From: Arthrobacter sp. B1I2
Lineage (GTDB): Bacteria > Actinomycetota > Actinomycetes > Actinomycetales > Micrococcaceae
Direction of reading: 5' to 3'
Length of the DNA stretch: 55,001 nucleotides
Assembly (NCBI RefSeq): GCF_030816485.1
Contig: NZ_JAUSYC010000004.1
Span: forward strand, 1 to 55,001
The notes beneath the pieces are model-generated. The model was given only the letters and a program-made list of their open reading frames with translations, made no database searches and was not told where the DNA came from. Positions within the stretch are counted from its first letter, which is position 1. The number at the start of each line of letters is the position of its first letter. Shown piece after piece: positions 8,028 to 16,416 of this stretch. The position numbers and the translations under genes are program-made.

Positions 8028-8499
8028 GTTCCATCCGCGAACAGGTACAGCAACGCTACGGCATCAACACCGACTCCCTGGGAACGGGTGGGGACGTTGT
8101 GGCTGCACTGAATGCAGCGGCAGGGGTAAAGGCCCTGGCTCAGGAAGAATGGACAGCGTCAACGGGGGCCAGCGCCCACGCCGCCCAGCTTCTCGCAGAA
8201 GCAGAACGAGCAGACAAAACCCAGCGCAAAAACGTCGAAGCCGACAACGCCCACCCCGAACAGCTGACCATCGAGGCCGTTGCAACTTACGACTCAGCCG
8301 AAAGCAAGAAGCCCTTGCAAAGAGCCTCGACCACATCGGAGACAGGGAAGCAGTGGAAGCCAGACTCACAGCGGACCGCAGCTAAGCCACCCCTCCTACA
8401 GCAGCCGTAGCGCCAATCCACACCAAGGCCCCCCAAGCACGCAAAACCCGGACAGCATCCGGGCCAAAGAAACAGGCACACAAGGGCCTTGGCCGGTAA
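8028..8499 (+). pseudogene. Decayed partial copy of the coiled-coil mobilisation gene
   Basis: From about 8028 the translation IREQVQQRYGINTDSLGTG matches residues from about 105 onward of the 3648-4424 protein (IRAQVQQRYGIDVNALATG). Similarity runs on through LLAEAERADKTQRKNVEADN. Near 8300 the frame shifts and similarity continues as EALAKSLDHIGDREAVEARL. A TAA at 8383-8385 then interrupts it, and the tail KKQAHKGLGR before TAA 8497-8499 matches KEAQKGLSR. The copy lacks its first 100 or so codons and has one frameshift and one premature stop. It marks the right edge of the 4425-8027 cargo. Confidence 0.8.
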
Positions 8500-8551
8500 T
8501 CAGGCTGCCAAAGCAAAACCAAGAGACGGACGCATTGCCAAACCCAATTGT

Positions 8552-9583
8552 CTAATGCGTGCTTTGCCCGTTCTCAGCCTTGCCAACCATCTCTACCACT
8601 TCCGCTGAGCACCCCCAGGAGAGACTCACCCCCGAGCCACCGTGGCCATAGTTATGAATGAGGTTGCTGACGTCGGGGTCGAACTCCAACCGGATTGAGG
8701 GCCTGTATGGCCTAAGTCCCGCCAAATGTTCCAAGACAGTAGCGTTCGCTATGTCTGGTACCAAAGCAGCACATCTAGCCAAGATTGAAGCGGCCAACTG
8801 ATCATCGATATTCGAATCGTCGCAGTCAGTGTCCTCAGATCCTCCAAGCACTATGTCTTGTCCTCGCGGGAGGATGTATGTCATGCCACGGGGGGAGAAA
8901 TCATCGGCGATGTACTCGGTAATCGATCCATCGTGGGTCACCCTCACTATCTGCCCCTTAATTCCCCGGAGCGTAGAATCCCCGGCCAGCGTGGCGGACC
9001 CGAGGCCCGTGCAGTTGATATACCAATCTGCGGGGAACCGCTCCTCCACCTCACTGAAGTTTTCGAAGGTGTCGGATTCTAGTCTCACACCCAGATGTTC
9101 TAGGCGCTTCATCAAGTAAGGCAGGTATACAGACATGTCGGCGATGGGGACCTCAATGATGTAGCCACCAAGCATGGTTTCAAGGGGATAGTCCCAGGGT
9201 AGGCGTCCTTTAAGCTCCTCAAGCGTCAACGCCTCATAGGAAGGCACTATGTGCTGCCACGCGGCACCCGTTCGTCCTTGTACGAAGTCTTCAGCATCTG
9301 GACTCGTTTCCCGCACGCACTCTATGCCTCGCACTAGTGTCACGCCCGTCTCTTCGATACGAGACAACCTGATGAGCTCGTCGAGTGCGGTAACGGACCA
9401 CCGTTCGACTCGTTCATCAACTTCCACCCAGAACAGGTGCCAAATCGCTGTTGCCACCCAGGAAGTTGTACCCGCCAAGTAGTCTTTTGCGGCGACAGTG
9501 ACTTCGTGGCCGGCTTCCCTCAACCTAATGGCCGTGGTGAGCCCAGTAACTCCGCCTCCGATGACGGTGACTTTGCTCATCAT
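8552..9583 (-). CDS. D-amino-acid oxidase family FAD flavoprotein
   Basis: This 343-residue protein has an N-terminal Rossmann FAD-binding motif (VIGGGVTGLTTAIRLREAGH), the family segment TSWVATAIWHLFW, GLRPYRPSIRLE carrying the substrate-carboxylate Arg, and the C-terminal NYGHGGSGVSLSWGC. DAAOs oxidise D-amino acids to imino acids with H2O2 release, and the visible key residues are intact. It starts after an AGGAAAGGA ribosome site and is the last gene of the leftward arm of the 8552-12101 operon. In this context the substrate could be a signalling or modified amino acid, or H2O2 could be the effector. That is inference. Confidence 0.85.
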   Translation of the reverse strand: MMSKVTVIGGGVTGLTTAIRLREAGHEVTVAAKDYLAGTTSWVATAIWHLFWVEVDERVERWSVTALDELIRLSRIEETGVTLVRGIECVRETSPDAEDFVQGRTGAAWQHIVPSYEALTLEELKGRLPWDYPLETMLGGYIIEVPIADMSVYLPYLMKRLEHLGVRLESDTFENFSEVEERFPADWYINCTGLGSATLAGDSTLRGIKGQIVRVTHDGSITEYIADDFSPRGMTYILPRGQDIVLGGSEDTDCDDSNIDDQLAASILARCAALVPDIANATVLEHLAGLRPYRPSIRLEFDPDVSNLIHNYGHGGSGVSLSWGCSAEVVEMVGKAENGQSTH

Positions 9584-9628
9584 GTTCCTTTCCTCAAAAC
9601 TTTAGGTGGTGGGACGGCGGGCCTGCTG

Positions 9629-10561
9629 CTAGCGGTTGTTGCGATATTCCGGGTTGACGAGGTCAGCATCATCTCCGGAATTGAGCAGGTTCAGGAGCGA
9701 AGTTGTTGCCCTAGCACCAACTCGGGCATTTGTCTCTGCGGTGTTGAAAGCTGTCTGAGCATTCGACGCGAGCAAAGCGCCAAGCGGCAGGTCATCGGCC
9801 TGCAGAGGGTAGTCAACAGCGGCTCGGAGTTCGCCGTCTGCTACCCGTTGCAGAAGGGCATCATTGTCAATCGCTTCCTCAAAAGCAGCGTTAACCAAAA
9901 CGCTTCCAGGCTTTATCGACTTGATGGCTGTTGCGTCAAGCGCGGTTTTGCCACGGTGACGGCTTACGTGAACTGAAATAATGTCCGACTGCTCCACCAG
10001 TTCGTTAAGGGAGACGGACGTGACCTCGTCCGAGGGTTTGCCCTCCGTAGCGATCACATGTATGCCAAGCGCTTTCGCCTTGCGCGCAAGCGCTTGACCG
10101 ATGGCTCCGTACCCAACAATTCCGAGCGTCAGCGAGTTGAAGTCACGAGTGATCGAGAAATCTGGGCCTCCTGGTGCTGTAAGCGCCGGGATATTGCGGA
10201 CCAACATCAGAGCACTGACAAGGCTCCACTCCGCAACGGCATCGGCGTTCTCACCACGTGCAGCTGAGATGGCAATGCCTTTTGAAGTTGCTAGCCTCCA
10301 CCCCGGGATGAACTCTGCGTATCCCGAGCCTGTGAAGGCTATCGCCTTCAGAGTATCTGCGGCATGAATTACCTTGTCAGTAACAGATTCGATGCCGCCG
10401 AGAATATACCCGTCAGCTCCCGAGATGTGCTGGATAAGCGTCTCCTCGTCGGCTCTTGGCACATCGAGGCGGTCAATCTCATATCCCTCAGCCTTGAGTC
10501 GTTCCTCGTCAGGACCGCCTATGGGCAGAAAAAGGGAGTCGGTAATCAGGATTCTGGGCAT
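9629..10561 (-). CDS. D-2-hydroxyacid-dehydrogenase-fold protein lacking catalytic residues
   Basis: The 310-residue product has the D-2-hydroxyacid dehydrogenase architecture, with the NAD-binding GxGxxG-type motif LGIVGYGAIGQALARKAKAL in the middle and TAIKSIKPGSVLVNAA after it. Where active members have an Asn-x-x-Arg-Gly motif, this has NAAFEEAIDNDAL, so the catalytic Arg is absent. Where the catalytic His would be, it reads LASNAQTAFNTAETN. The Glu region is also unusual (RAAVDYPLQADDLP). It is probably a nucleotide-binding sensor, or an enzyme with changed chemistry. It overlaps the upstream gene (TAATG) and precedes the DAAO gene. Confidence 0.75.
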   Translation of the reverse strand: MPRILITDSLFLPIGGPDEERLKAEGYEIDRLDVPRADEETLIQHISGADGYILGGIESVTDKVIHAADTLKAIAFTGSGYAEFIPGWRLATSKGIAISAARGENADAVAEWSLVSALMLVRNIPALTAPGGPDFSITRDFNSLTLGIVGYGAIGQALARKAKALGIHVIATEGKPSDEVTSVSLNELVEQSDIISVHVSRHRGKTALDATAIKSIKPGSVLVNAAFEEAIDNDALLQRVADGELRAAVDYPLQADDLPLGALLASNAQTAFNTAETNARVGARATTSLLNLLNSGDDADLVNPEYRNNR

Positions 10562-11181
10562 TATGAAGCCTCCTTTATAGCTAATGAGAGTTGGTTTAGC
10601 ATTTCGTGCGCATTAGTGGTCGTTAACGGAGATTCCGGATAGTAAAGAGTAATGATCCTGTTGCTGGGGCCGCCTTCGAGGTGGTTAAGGAAGTTTCGGC
10701 GCGCCAATTCTTCAAACTCAGCATTGCCGTCACCCAGCACTGATATGGCGATCTCATTTGGCTCAATATCGCTTTCCCCTAGATATCCCAACCGCAGGGA
10801 GTGCCAGAGGGCAATATCTACCGAGCAAGGTAAGCAGCCGTACTGACGAAGGTACCTGTTGGCGTCGCGGTCCAGCTTCCGCACTTGCTGGGGCGGCAGT
10901 AACTGACCCAGCTGAGGTAGCCATCGGCGCAGCCTTGTCTCAAAGAACCAGCTGTCAGCCGGGCAGCCGAGGGTTGCGACGAGGTCAAGTAGTTCCCTTC
11001 CGCGTTCTTCTGCGCTGGCGGGGGAAACTTTTTTGTCATCAAGGAGGATGACAGTTGTGACTTCATGACCATTCGTTTCGAGCCACTCCTGCACAGTTAA
11101 CGCGGCCTCTACACTGCGAGAAATTTCTTGTTGGTCAATTGTTGCAAGACTAGAGTGAGCAAATTCAAGGGACACCTTCAT
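10561..11181 (-). CDS. Hypothetical protein with CxxC motif
   Basis: This 206-residue protein is not recognised. It starts MKVSLEFAHSSLATIDQQ, has a beta-like TTVILLDDKK strand near residue 45, then helical segments and a YGCLPCSVDIALWHSLRLG stretch with a CxxC pair at about residue 135, and ends in beta-rich sequence NRIITLYYP. The strand/helix order suggests an alpha/beta enzyme. The CxxC could bind metal or be redox-active. It is coupled to both neighbours by overlapping start and stop codons, so it is made with the regulator and the dehydrogenase-fold protein. Confidence 0.7.
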   Translation of the reverse strand: MKVSLEFAHSSLATIDQQEISRSVEAALTVQEWLETNGHEVTTVILLDDKKVSPASAEERGRELLDLVATLGCPADSWFFETRLRRWLPQLGQLLPPQQVRKLDRDANRYLRQYGCLPCSVDIALWHSLRLGYLGESDIEPNEIAISVLGDGNAEFEELARRNFLNHLEGGPSNRIITLYYPESPLTTTNAHEMLNQLSLAIKEAS

Positions 11182-12101
11182 GACAGGCCCTCTTTATGGC
11201 GGCGAACGATGCGTTGAGCATCTCCCCCCAAGGCGATGGCGGCTGTGCGCATCCTTTCAAACTTCAATAGTGCTCCTTGGATCCGAATGGGGTCGTCTGT
11301 GAACTCCGCCTCCTTTAAATCTTCATCTCCGTCGTCAACGGAGCTCGCTTCTCGCAGGAGGGTGTCGTCGTAAATAACAAAGTCCCGTCGCGAGGCCGGT
11401 TCAACACTGTCGGGCTCCAGAACATAGGCCTGTATTTCCAGCTGAATATGCCGTTCGAGCGTAGGCAGGAGTGCTTCAATTCCGCTTTTTGGCACCAGAA
11501 AAATTCGAGTGATGTCGACTTTCCGGTTGAGCAGCTTCTCATGGTGTTCAAGATAGGTATCGCCTCCGGCGCTGCTCCACCAAGCCTCATCCTGGTAACT
11601 CACGGCGCGCAGGTGGGAGTTGCAGGATTCGACAGCTTGCTGAGTAAGCTCCGGTTCTTCCAGCGGCGCGACCTCGATAGACCCCCGGGCTGCTCTCTCG
11701 AACTCGTTTGAAAGTCTCTTAAGGACGTTGATTGCTTGGGTATGCATGAACGGACTCCGCTGAGGCAGAAGTTTCGCTGCGTCGCGGAGGCCGCGGAGGT
11801 AGTAGTCGACGCCGCCCTTTGCCGGTTGCGAGCCGGCCTCGGTAACGTCGGCATCGTATCCCACTAATTCGAGCCAAGACCGAGCGTCATGACCAACCGC
11901 TTTCGCGAAGCCCAAAATTTTGGCCTCTGAAGGGCGGGAAGCCTTTCCGGTCTTTGGATTCACACCAGCCTCAATCGTGCGGACATATCCGTCGCTGCAG
12001 CCAGCTAGCTCGGCGAGCTCGCTTACAGACAATCCGGCCTCCCGCCGAGCTGCAGCCAACTGGACACCTAGCAAGACCCTGTTCTCCTGAGTGTCAGACA
12101 C
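11178..12101 (-). CDS. XRE-family regulator with C-terminal effector-like domain
   Basis: I start it at GTG 12101 (307 residues) because GGGGGAGG lies six bases upstream; ATG 12125 has no such site. Residues 12-60 form an XRE-type helix-turn-helix (LGVQLAAARREAGLSVSELA, then AGCSDGYVRTIE). The C-terminal domain includes GGDTYLEHHEKLLNRKVDIT and RRDFVIYDDTLLRE, a pattern I associate with uncharacterised ligand-sensing domains of actinobacterial regulators. It heads the leftward arm and faces the 12266-19325 arm across a promoter holding a perfect palindrome, so it probably represses both arms and responds to a signal. Confidence 0.8.
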   Translation of the reverse strand: MSDTQENRVLLGVQLAAARREAGLSVSELAELAGCSDGYVRTIEAGVNPKTGKASRPSEAKILGFAKAVGHDARSWLELVGYDADVTEAGSQPAKGGVDYYLRGLRDAAKLLPQRSPFMHTQAINVLKRLSNEFERAARGSIEVAPLEEPELTQQAVESCNSHLRAVSYQDEAWWSSAGGDTYLEHHEKLLNRKVDITRIFLVPKSGIEALLPTLERHIQLEIQAYVLEPDSVEPASRRDFVIYDDTLLREASSVDDGDEDLKEAEFTDDPIRIQGALLKFERMRTAAIALGGDAQRIVRRHKEGLS

Positions 12102-12203
12102 TCCACACCTCCCCCTCTTCTCCATAAATACTCTGCCTTACTTCGACTTACTGTCGCAATAGTTTTTTCACAAATCTTATACGTGCAACTTACCAAAAAT
12201 GTG

Positions 12204-12232
12204 TTGACGGTATGTGCACATACTGGGATAGT
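12204..12232 (+). promoter_or_regulatory. Sigma-70-type promoter with palindromic operator in the spacer
   Basis: TTGACG at 12204-12209 and GATAGT at 12227-12232 are separated by exactly 17 bases. The perfect 14-bp palindrome GTATGTGCACATAC (12210-12223) fills that spacer. A further half site, CACATACC, lies at 12237-12244, and a looser relative (TACGTGCAACTTAC) lies at 12180-12193 towards the regulator gene. It is the natural binding site for the XRE-type protein at 11178-12101 and drives the rightward arm. Confidence 0.8.
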
Positions 12233-12265
12233 AAGTGACACATACCGACTCGTGAGGTGATGGCA

Positions 12266-12490
12266 ATGGAAGTACTGGTCGAAAACGACGTGTCTCCGCG
12301 GAGAGAACGGCCCTTCGGTTCCTGGTTCATCTTTGAGCTTTTGGATCATGCCGGACTTGTCGTTGGGGGAGGAAAGATCATCGCCCCGGGGCCCATCGCG
12401 GCTGAAAGGACTGCGTCGCTTCTCCTAGCTGGGCGGTGCCGCGTGCGCGTCCTAGCTGACGCGCCTGATGCCGTGTTGCAACAACCGTAA
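12266..12490 (+). CDS. Small hypothetical protein, first gene of the rightward arm
   Basis: The 74-residue product starts MEVLVENDVSPRRE. I chose ATG 12266 because GAGG ends eight bases upstream; an in-frame ATG at 12260 is possible. The core FGSWFIFELLDHAGLVVGGG looks like a small beta/alpha fold, followed by a helix (AAERTASLLLAG) and an RVRVLAD strand. No family is recognised. It lies just downstream of the operator-bearing promoter. Confidence 0.55.
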   Translation: MEVLVENDVSPRRERPFGSWFIFELLDHAGLVVGGGKIIAPGPIAAERTASLLLAGRCRVRVLADAPDAVLQQP

Positions 12491-12626
12491 AGCGCGATTC
12501 CCGCGGGCGCAGGAGTGCAAGACGCTCATCCTGCGGCGCTTGGTTTCGCACCACTGCTCTGTACGACCGAGAGGTCAAACGGAATTCAAAAGTAGTTCTC
12601 GCCGTACACCCATAAGGGAGGACAAA

Positions 12627-13496
12627 GTGAAGACTCGCACCATCTCTACTGATACCTGGAAATACTTTCCGTCCCCTGGCCCCCGGCGTCCTCGCGTCCG
12701 CCGCGCAGAATTTACAATCACGGACCGCTCAAAGTCCATCTGCTCCGTGACCGGACACATCCGCTTCCGGGATCGTGACCAGGCAGGCCAAGCTATGAGC
12801 TCAGTGCGTCGCGAGCGTGCACGTGGCTTAAACGCATACGGAAGCAGTCCCAACGATGACATACGGATCTACCGCTGCCCGGAGCGGGGGTGCAACGGTG
12901 GCTTTCATCTGACGTCCGTGCCCGAAGGGACCGAGGAGAGGAAATCCAATCCCCTCGTCATGCCTGAAGCGTCTGCCATTACGTATACCAGGCCTCTAAC
13001 CTGCCACCTTATCGACATCGAGAATGAGATGGGCGGCGGATATTGGACTGCCGGTGACGTCGAACTCTGGTGGCAAATTTACCGCCAGCAGGCAGTCGGG
13101 ATCACGTTGGGCGACTTGGTCATTGTGGGTGTGGCTGAACGCGCCGCACGAAAGGTCCGGAACGGGATGCGCGGCGAAAACGTCAAGTGGCGCATCGGCA
13201 GTGATGGCCCCGATGGCGCCGACCTCGCTCTCCTTAATGCAGTCAATGTCTCACGGATTTCCCGTCGCTACTCAAGGCTCGTCGTCGCGAGTGGAGATCA
13301 CATTTTCGCCCCTCTCGCCCAAGAGGCACGGGTGCTCGGAATGAGCGTGCAGGTCGTTCTGGGCAAGGGACGGGTCTCTCGGGACCTCAAAGAGGCCGCA
13401 ACCATTCAGACAAGAATTCGCTCTAGTTCTCGTGAGGCTCAGCGTCGGACGCTCGCCGCCATTCGTACTGTCCACGCCGCCGCAGTTGCGGCCTGA
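12627..13496 (+). CDS. NYN (PIN-like) domain protein, putative RNase
   Basis: This 289-residue protein has a GTG start six bases after GGGAGG. The C-terminal half (about residues 115-265) has a NYN/PIN-like pattern: HLIDIENEMGG with the first acidic residues, GSDGPDGADLALLNAV with further Asp residues, and VVASGDHIFAPLAQEARVLG. NYN domains are metal-dependent nucleases, usually acting on RNA. The N-terminal part has basic stretches and CPERGCNGGFHLT, a possible zinc-binding pair with His. It lies in an arm that also encodes membrane proteins and an AAA+ ATPase, so it could be the effector of the system. Confidence 0.75.
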   Translation: MKTRTISTDTWKYFPSPGPRRPRVRRAEFTITDRSKSICSVTGHIRFRDRDQAGQAMSSVRRERARGLNAYGSSPNDDIRIYRCPERGCNGGFHLTSVPEGTEERKSNPLVMPEASAITYTRPLTCHLIDIENEMGGGYWTAGDVELWWQIYRQQAVGITLGDLVIVGVAERAARKVRNGMRGENVKWRIGSDGPDGADLALLNAVNVSRISRRYSRLVVASGDHIFAPLAQEARVLGMSVQVVLGKGRVSRDLKEAATIQTRIRSSSREAQRRTLAAIRTVHAAAVAA

Positions 13497-13514
13497 TTCA
13501 GAAGGCAGAGAAAA

Positions 13515-14375
13515 ATGAAGAAGCTCCTTGCCATCCTTGTCATCGTCGTAATCGGCTTTCTCGGTTGGTTGAACTGGGAACGCATTGCATTCGTGATCAG
13601 CCCCCTCGCCGGCGTTCAGCAGAGCGCCGGGACTACGAGTCAGCCAGGGACGGTGACGCTCGCTTCCGCACCTAACCCCAGATACCGGTACGCGCTCCTC
13701 GACCCGACCACGTCAACGGACGAGTCATTTCGTGAATCGATGAAGTCCAAGTTGGCGGCCTCAGTTAGAAACTATGTGCCTGATAAGCCAAAGGACACGA
13801 AAAATGGCGTGGAGGAGCTGGTCGGCATCCACATGGTGCTGCGGATGGTCGGCACTCTTCCCCTTCAGTACGGCGCCCCTGAATACACCATCGACATTCC
13901 CAGTGTCCCGGCGTTACCCGCTCGTCCCGACATGACGAAACCGGGTGCCCTGGACCCAAGATCGGATTATGACCAGTGGAAGCACGCCCAGAATGCGTGG
14001 TCGGAGCAGTACAACGCGGCGACAGCCGCTGCGGAGCAAGCCACTGCTACCCTCCAAGGCGTAGAGCTCAACGTAGACGGGTGGTCCGCAGTGACCGCCG
14101 GGGTCGTGTCGCTTGCGCTGCTTGCACCTGCGGACGGTGATGTCGCCTTCCTCGTGATGTCGGACCTCGACGAGAATCAACCGCAGCAACCCGCGGCCTT
14201 CAACGGGCACCCGTTGGTGGTGGTGCAGCCTGACCCGGTCGGCGACGTGAGCCGATGGGACTCGCTCTTCAATAGCTTCAGTTCCTGGTCCGCGTCCAAC
14301 GGAAGCGGCGATATCACACGTGTCAGGCCCGAGGCCTCGGACACCACCATTCGCGCCTTCGTCAAAGGAGCCTGA
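13515..14375 (+). CDS. Membrane-anchored hypothetical protein
   Basis: The 286-residue product has one N-terminal transmembrane segment (LLAILVIVVIGFLGWLNW, about residues 4-22), then a long extracytoplasmic or cytoplasmic domain. That domain has a Pro-rich segment (YTIDIPSVPALPARPDM) and a beta-rich C-terminal half (VAFLVMSDLDENQPQ, LVVVQPDPVG). No catalytic motif is visible. The next gene, also a membrane protein, starts two bases after its stop, so the two are likely partners. Confidence 0.65.
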   Translation: MKKLLAILVIVVIGFLGWLNWERIAFVISPLAGVQQSAGTTSQPGTVTLASAPNPRYRYALLDPTTSTDESFRESMKSKLAASVRNYVPDKPKDTKNGVEELVGIHMVLRMVGTLPLQYGAPEYTIDIPSVPALPARPDMTKPGALDPRSDYDQWKHAQNAWSEQYNAATAAAEQATATLQGVELNVDGWSAVTAGVVSLALLAPADGDVAFLVMSDLDENQPQQPAAFNGHPLVVVQPDPVGDVSRWDSLFNSFSSWSASNGSGDITRVRPEASDTTIRAFVKGA

Positions 14376-14377
14376 TC

Positions 14378-15640
14378 ATGCTGCTACCGATTCTTCTTAT
14401 TGTTGGTGCCGTCGGCGTCCTTGGCTGGGCCGCGTACGCTGCGCCGATGCTGCTTCGCCCTCGCATCGCAGCAAAGCAGCAAGCCAAGCACGAGCATGTT
14501 GAAGCCGGCCGCGAACTCGTACGCCGGAATCCGCTCGACTACGTGCGGGCCTTCTTCTCTCGGATTGCGCCCACCCGGCTGAAGCTCGAACAAGCCGTCA
14601 AAGCAGCGCAGGATGCGCTGGCATCGGCCGAGAAGCGTGAAGCCCGCCTGCTGTCGGGTTTCACGGGCGGGATAGAGCCTAATCATCGGAGCGTGGTTGT
14701 CACGTTCATCATGTTCGGCATTTGGGTGGTCAGCGTGGTCGCCCACGCCTTGATTGAGCTGCCCATCATCACTGCAGTCTCCGGCGGAGATCTCCTGTTC
14801 GGCTTTCTCGGCACGCTGCTCGCACTCAGCATCCCGGTAATTGCATCCTTGCAGGTCACCCGTCTGGTCCGTCAACGCCGCCAACGCAAGATTGAGCCGC
14901 TGCCGTTCAGCCTTGCAATGGCCGGCATACTTACCGCCTTCATCGCGGTTGTCGTCTTGCTTACCGCGCTTGCGCCCATCCGCGCCGAGGTCGAATACCA
15001 GGACAAGATCCGCACGGTTGAGCAGCAGATTGCACAGTACACAGAGGACGGCGACGACAACGCACTGCTCTTTGCTCAACGGAACCTGGAAGAGCTGCGC
15101 AGGCAGCAAATCCGATCGGCGGAATGGAACCAGGCCCTCGTTCCGATCGCCGCCATGGCGGAGTTTGCCAGCGGGTTCTCTCTGCCGGTGGCGATACCGC
15201 TAGTTCAATTACGGCGAATACGCCGTGAGAAGGCAGCGGCGCAGTCCTCTGTTATAGAGGCGGAAAATGCCGTCGCTCTGCAGCGTGCAAGTGAGTATCA
15301 GGAGTTGTCCACAACCTTTCAGGACGCCGGTGTCACTCAGGCTGACCTGCAGGGGGCAGTGGCAACAATGGCGAATGAGAACACGGCTGGGCCTCTGCCG
15401 CTGGAAACGGGCAATCGAGTGGCAGCAGACCCAATCCCAGATACGACCGGCACGGAGCCCAAGCCCACAGGGCCCCTGCCTTCGGCGACGCCGCACCCGT
15501 CGGCGTCACCGGAAGCTCCTACGCCCACGTCCGCGGCGCGTCCGTCTCAGGCTTTCCCACAGAATCCTCCCAGCACGACGCCCGCCACTCCGGCCGAGCG
15601 CGCACACGATGTACTCGACGACAGCTTTGACCTGAGCTAA
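14378..15640 (+). CDS. Multi-pass membrane protein with coiled coil and Pro-rich tail
   Basis: This 420-residue protein has transmembrane segments at about residues 3-25, 105-130, 138-160 and 176-201, a charged helical or coiled-coil stretch after 205, a possible further hydrophobic segment near 250-275, and a long Pro/Thr/Ala-rich disordered C-terminus. An upstream coiled coil lies at about 65-90. No domain is recognised. It may anchor or form the membrane part of the system with the preceding protein. A GGAG ribosome site precedes ATG 14378. Confidence 0.65.
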   Translation: MLLPILLIVGAVGVLGWAAYAAPMLLRPRIAAKQQAKHEHVEAGRELVRRNPLDYVRAFFSRIAPTRLKLEQAVKAAQDALASAEKREARLLSGFTGGIEPNHRSVVVTFIMFGIWVVSVVAHALIELPIITAVSGGDLLFGFLGTLLALSIPVIASLQVTRLVRQRRQRKIEPLPFSLAMAGILTAFIAVVVLLTALAPIRAEVEYQDKIRTVEQQIAQYTEDGDDNALLFAQRNLEELRRQQIRSAEWNQALVPIAAMAEFASGFSLPVAIPLVQLRRIRREKAAAQSSVIEAENAVALQRASEYQELSTTFQDAGVTQADLQGAVATMANENTAGPLPLETGNRVAADPIPDTTGTEPKPTGPLPSATPHPSASPEAPTPTSAARPSQAFPQNPPSTTPATPAERAHDVLDDSFDLS

Positions 15641-15663
15641 TCACTTTCACGAAAGGCAATGCC

Positions 15664-16416
15664 ATGTCCACATACCGCTCCTCCACCGCCAGCCTTAACG
15701 CGTCTGTCGTAAACCTCGCCGGCAATGTCAGCGCCGAGTACGATGCCCTGCTGCAAGGCATGTGTTCCGTTGATGCAGCAAATTTGGCCGCAGAAATCGC
15801 CACCACGCCGCTCACCACCGTTGCTGCCGCCCAGTCCGCGTGGGAACGCATCGACCAAGTCCTACCCAATTGGCAGGTGGACCTGCCTACTCCAGCTATT
15901 GTTGCTCTAAAGTCGGCACGAACTGGCTCCCAGCCTTTGCCTACGGCACTCGGCTTCGTTGCGCATAGTCTCGCTAGCCTCGAGCGTCTTGCCATTGCAG
16001 ATGTGTCCAGCGACGTGCTCGCAACCCTGGGCTATGCACTGCAACGTGTTGACGGTCAACGCACCAGCGCGATCGAGGCGCGACGTGGCCACGAGACCCT
16101 CCTTGTTGCAGTCGAAGACCAAGGGCGAATCACCACGGACCACGCTGGCCTCGCAGACAACACATGCTCCAGCCGGCAGAACGACTACGTGGAGGCCATG
16201 CGGCAACGTGGCGTGCTCTTCGACGATGAGATCACCGTGCAGCATCACGACCCGCGCGGTGGTTCACCGATTGCGAATGCGGCCCGCCATGGCGGGCCAA
16301 GCCTTGCAGCAGGAGCAGTAATCGAGGGCGATGGCCGGAACGGCTCTCTCACGACCTCCCTCTCCAAGCGAGGTAAACGCAATTCACAGCGGCTCACCGA
16401 GGGGGGCATTCGATGA
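15664..16416 (+). CDS. Hypothetical protein coupled to the AAA+ ATPase
   Basis: The 250-residue product is not recognised. The first 140 residues look helical (LNASVVNLAGNVSAEYDALL, AAQSAWERIDQVLPNW). The C-terminal third is polar and probably disordered, with Gly and Arg near the end. Its TGA overlaps the ATPase ATG (ATGA), which means coupled translation and suggests that it forms a complex with the ATPase or is its substrate adaptor. Confidence 0.6.
   Translation: MSTYRSSTASLNASVVNLAGNVSAEYDALLQGMCSVDAANLAAEIATTPLTTVAAAQSAWERIDQVLPNWQVDLPTPAIVALKSARTGSQPLPTALGFVAHSLASLERLAIADVSSDVLATLGYALQRVDGQRTSAIEARRGHETLLVAVEDQGRITTDHAGLADNTCSSRQNDYVEAMRQRGVLFDDEITVQHHDPRGGSPIANAARHGGPSLAAGAVIEGDGRNGSLTTSLSKRGKRNSQRLTEGGIR

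Noticed and set aside
7969..8385. Possible independent gene after the nuclease
   Set aside because: It matches parts of the coiled-coil mobilisation protein in two frames with an internal stop, so it is a pseudogene.
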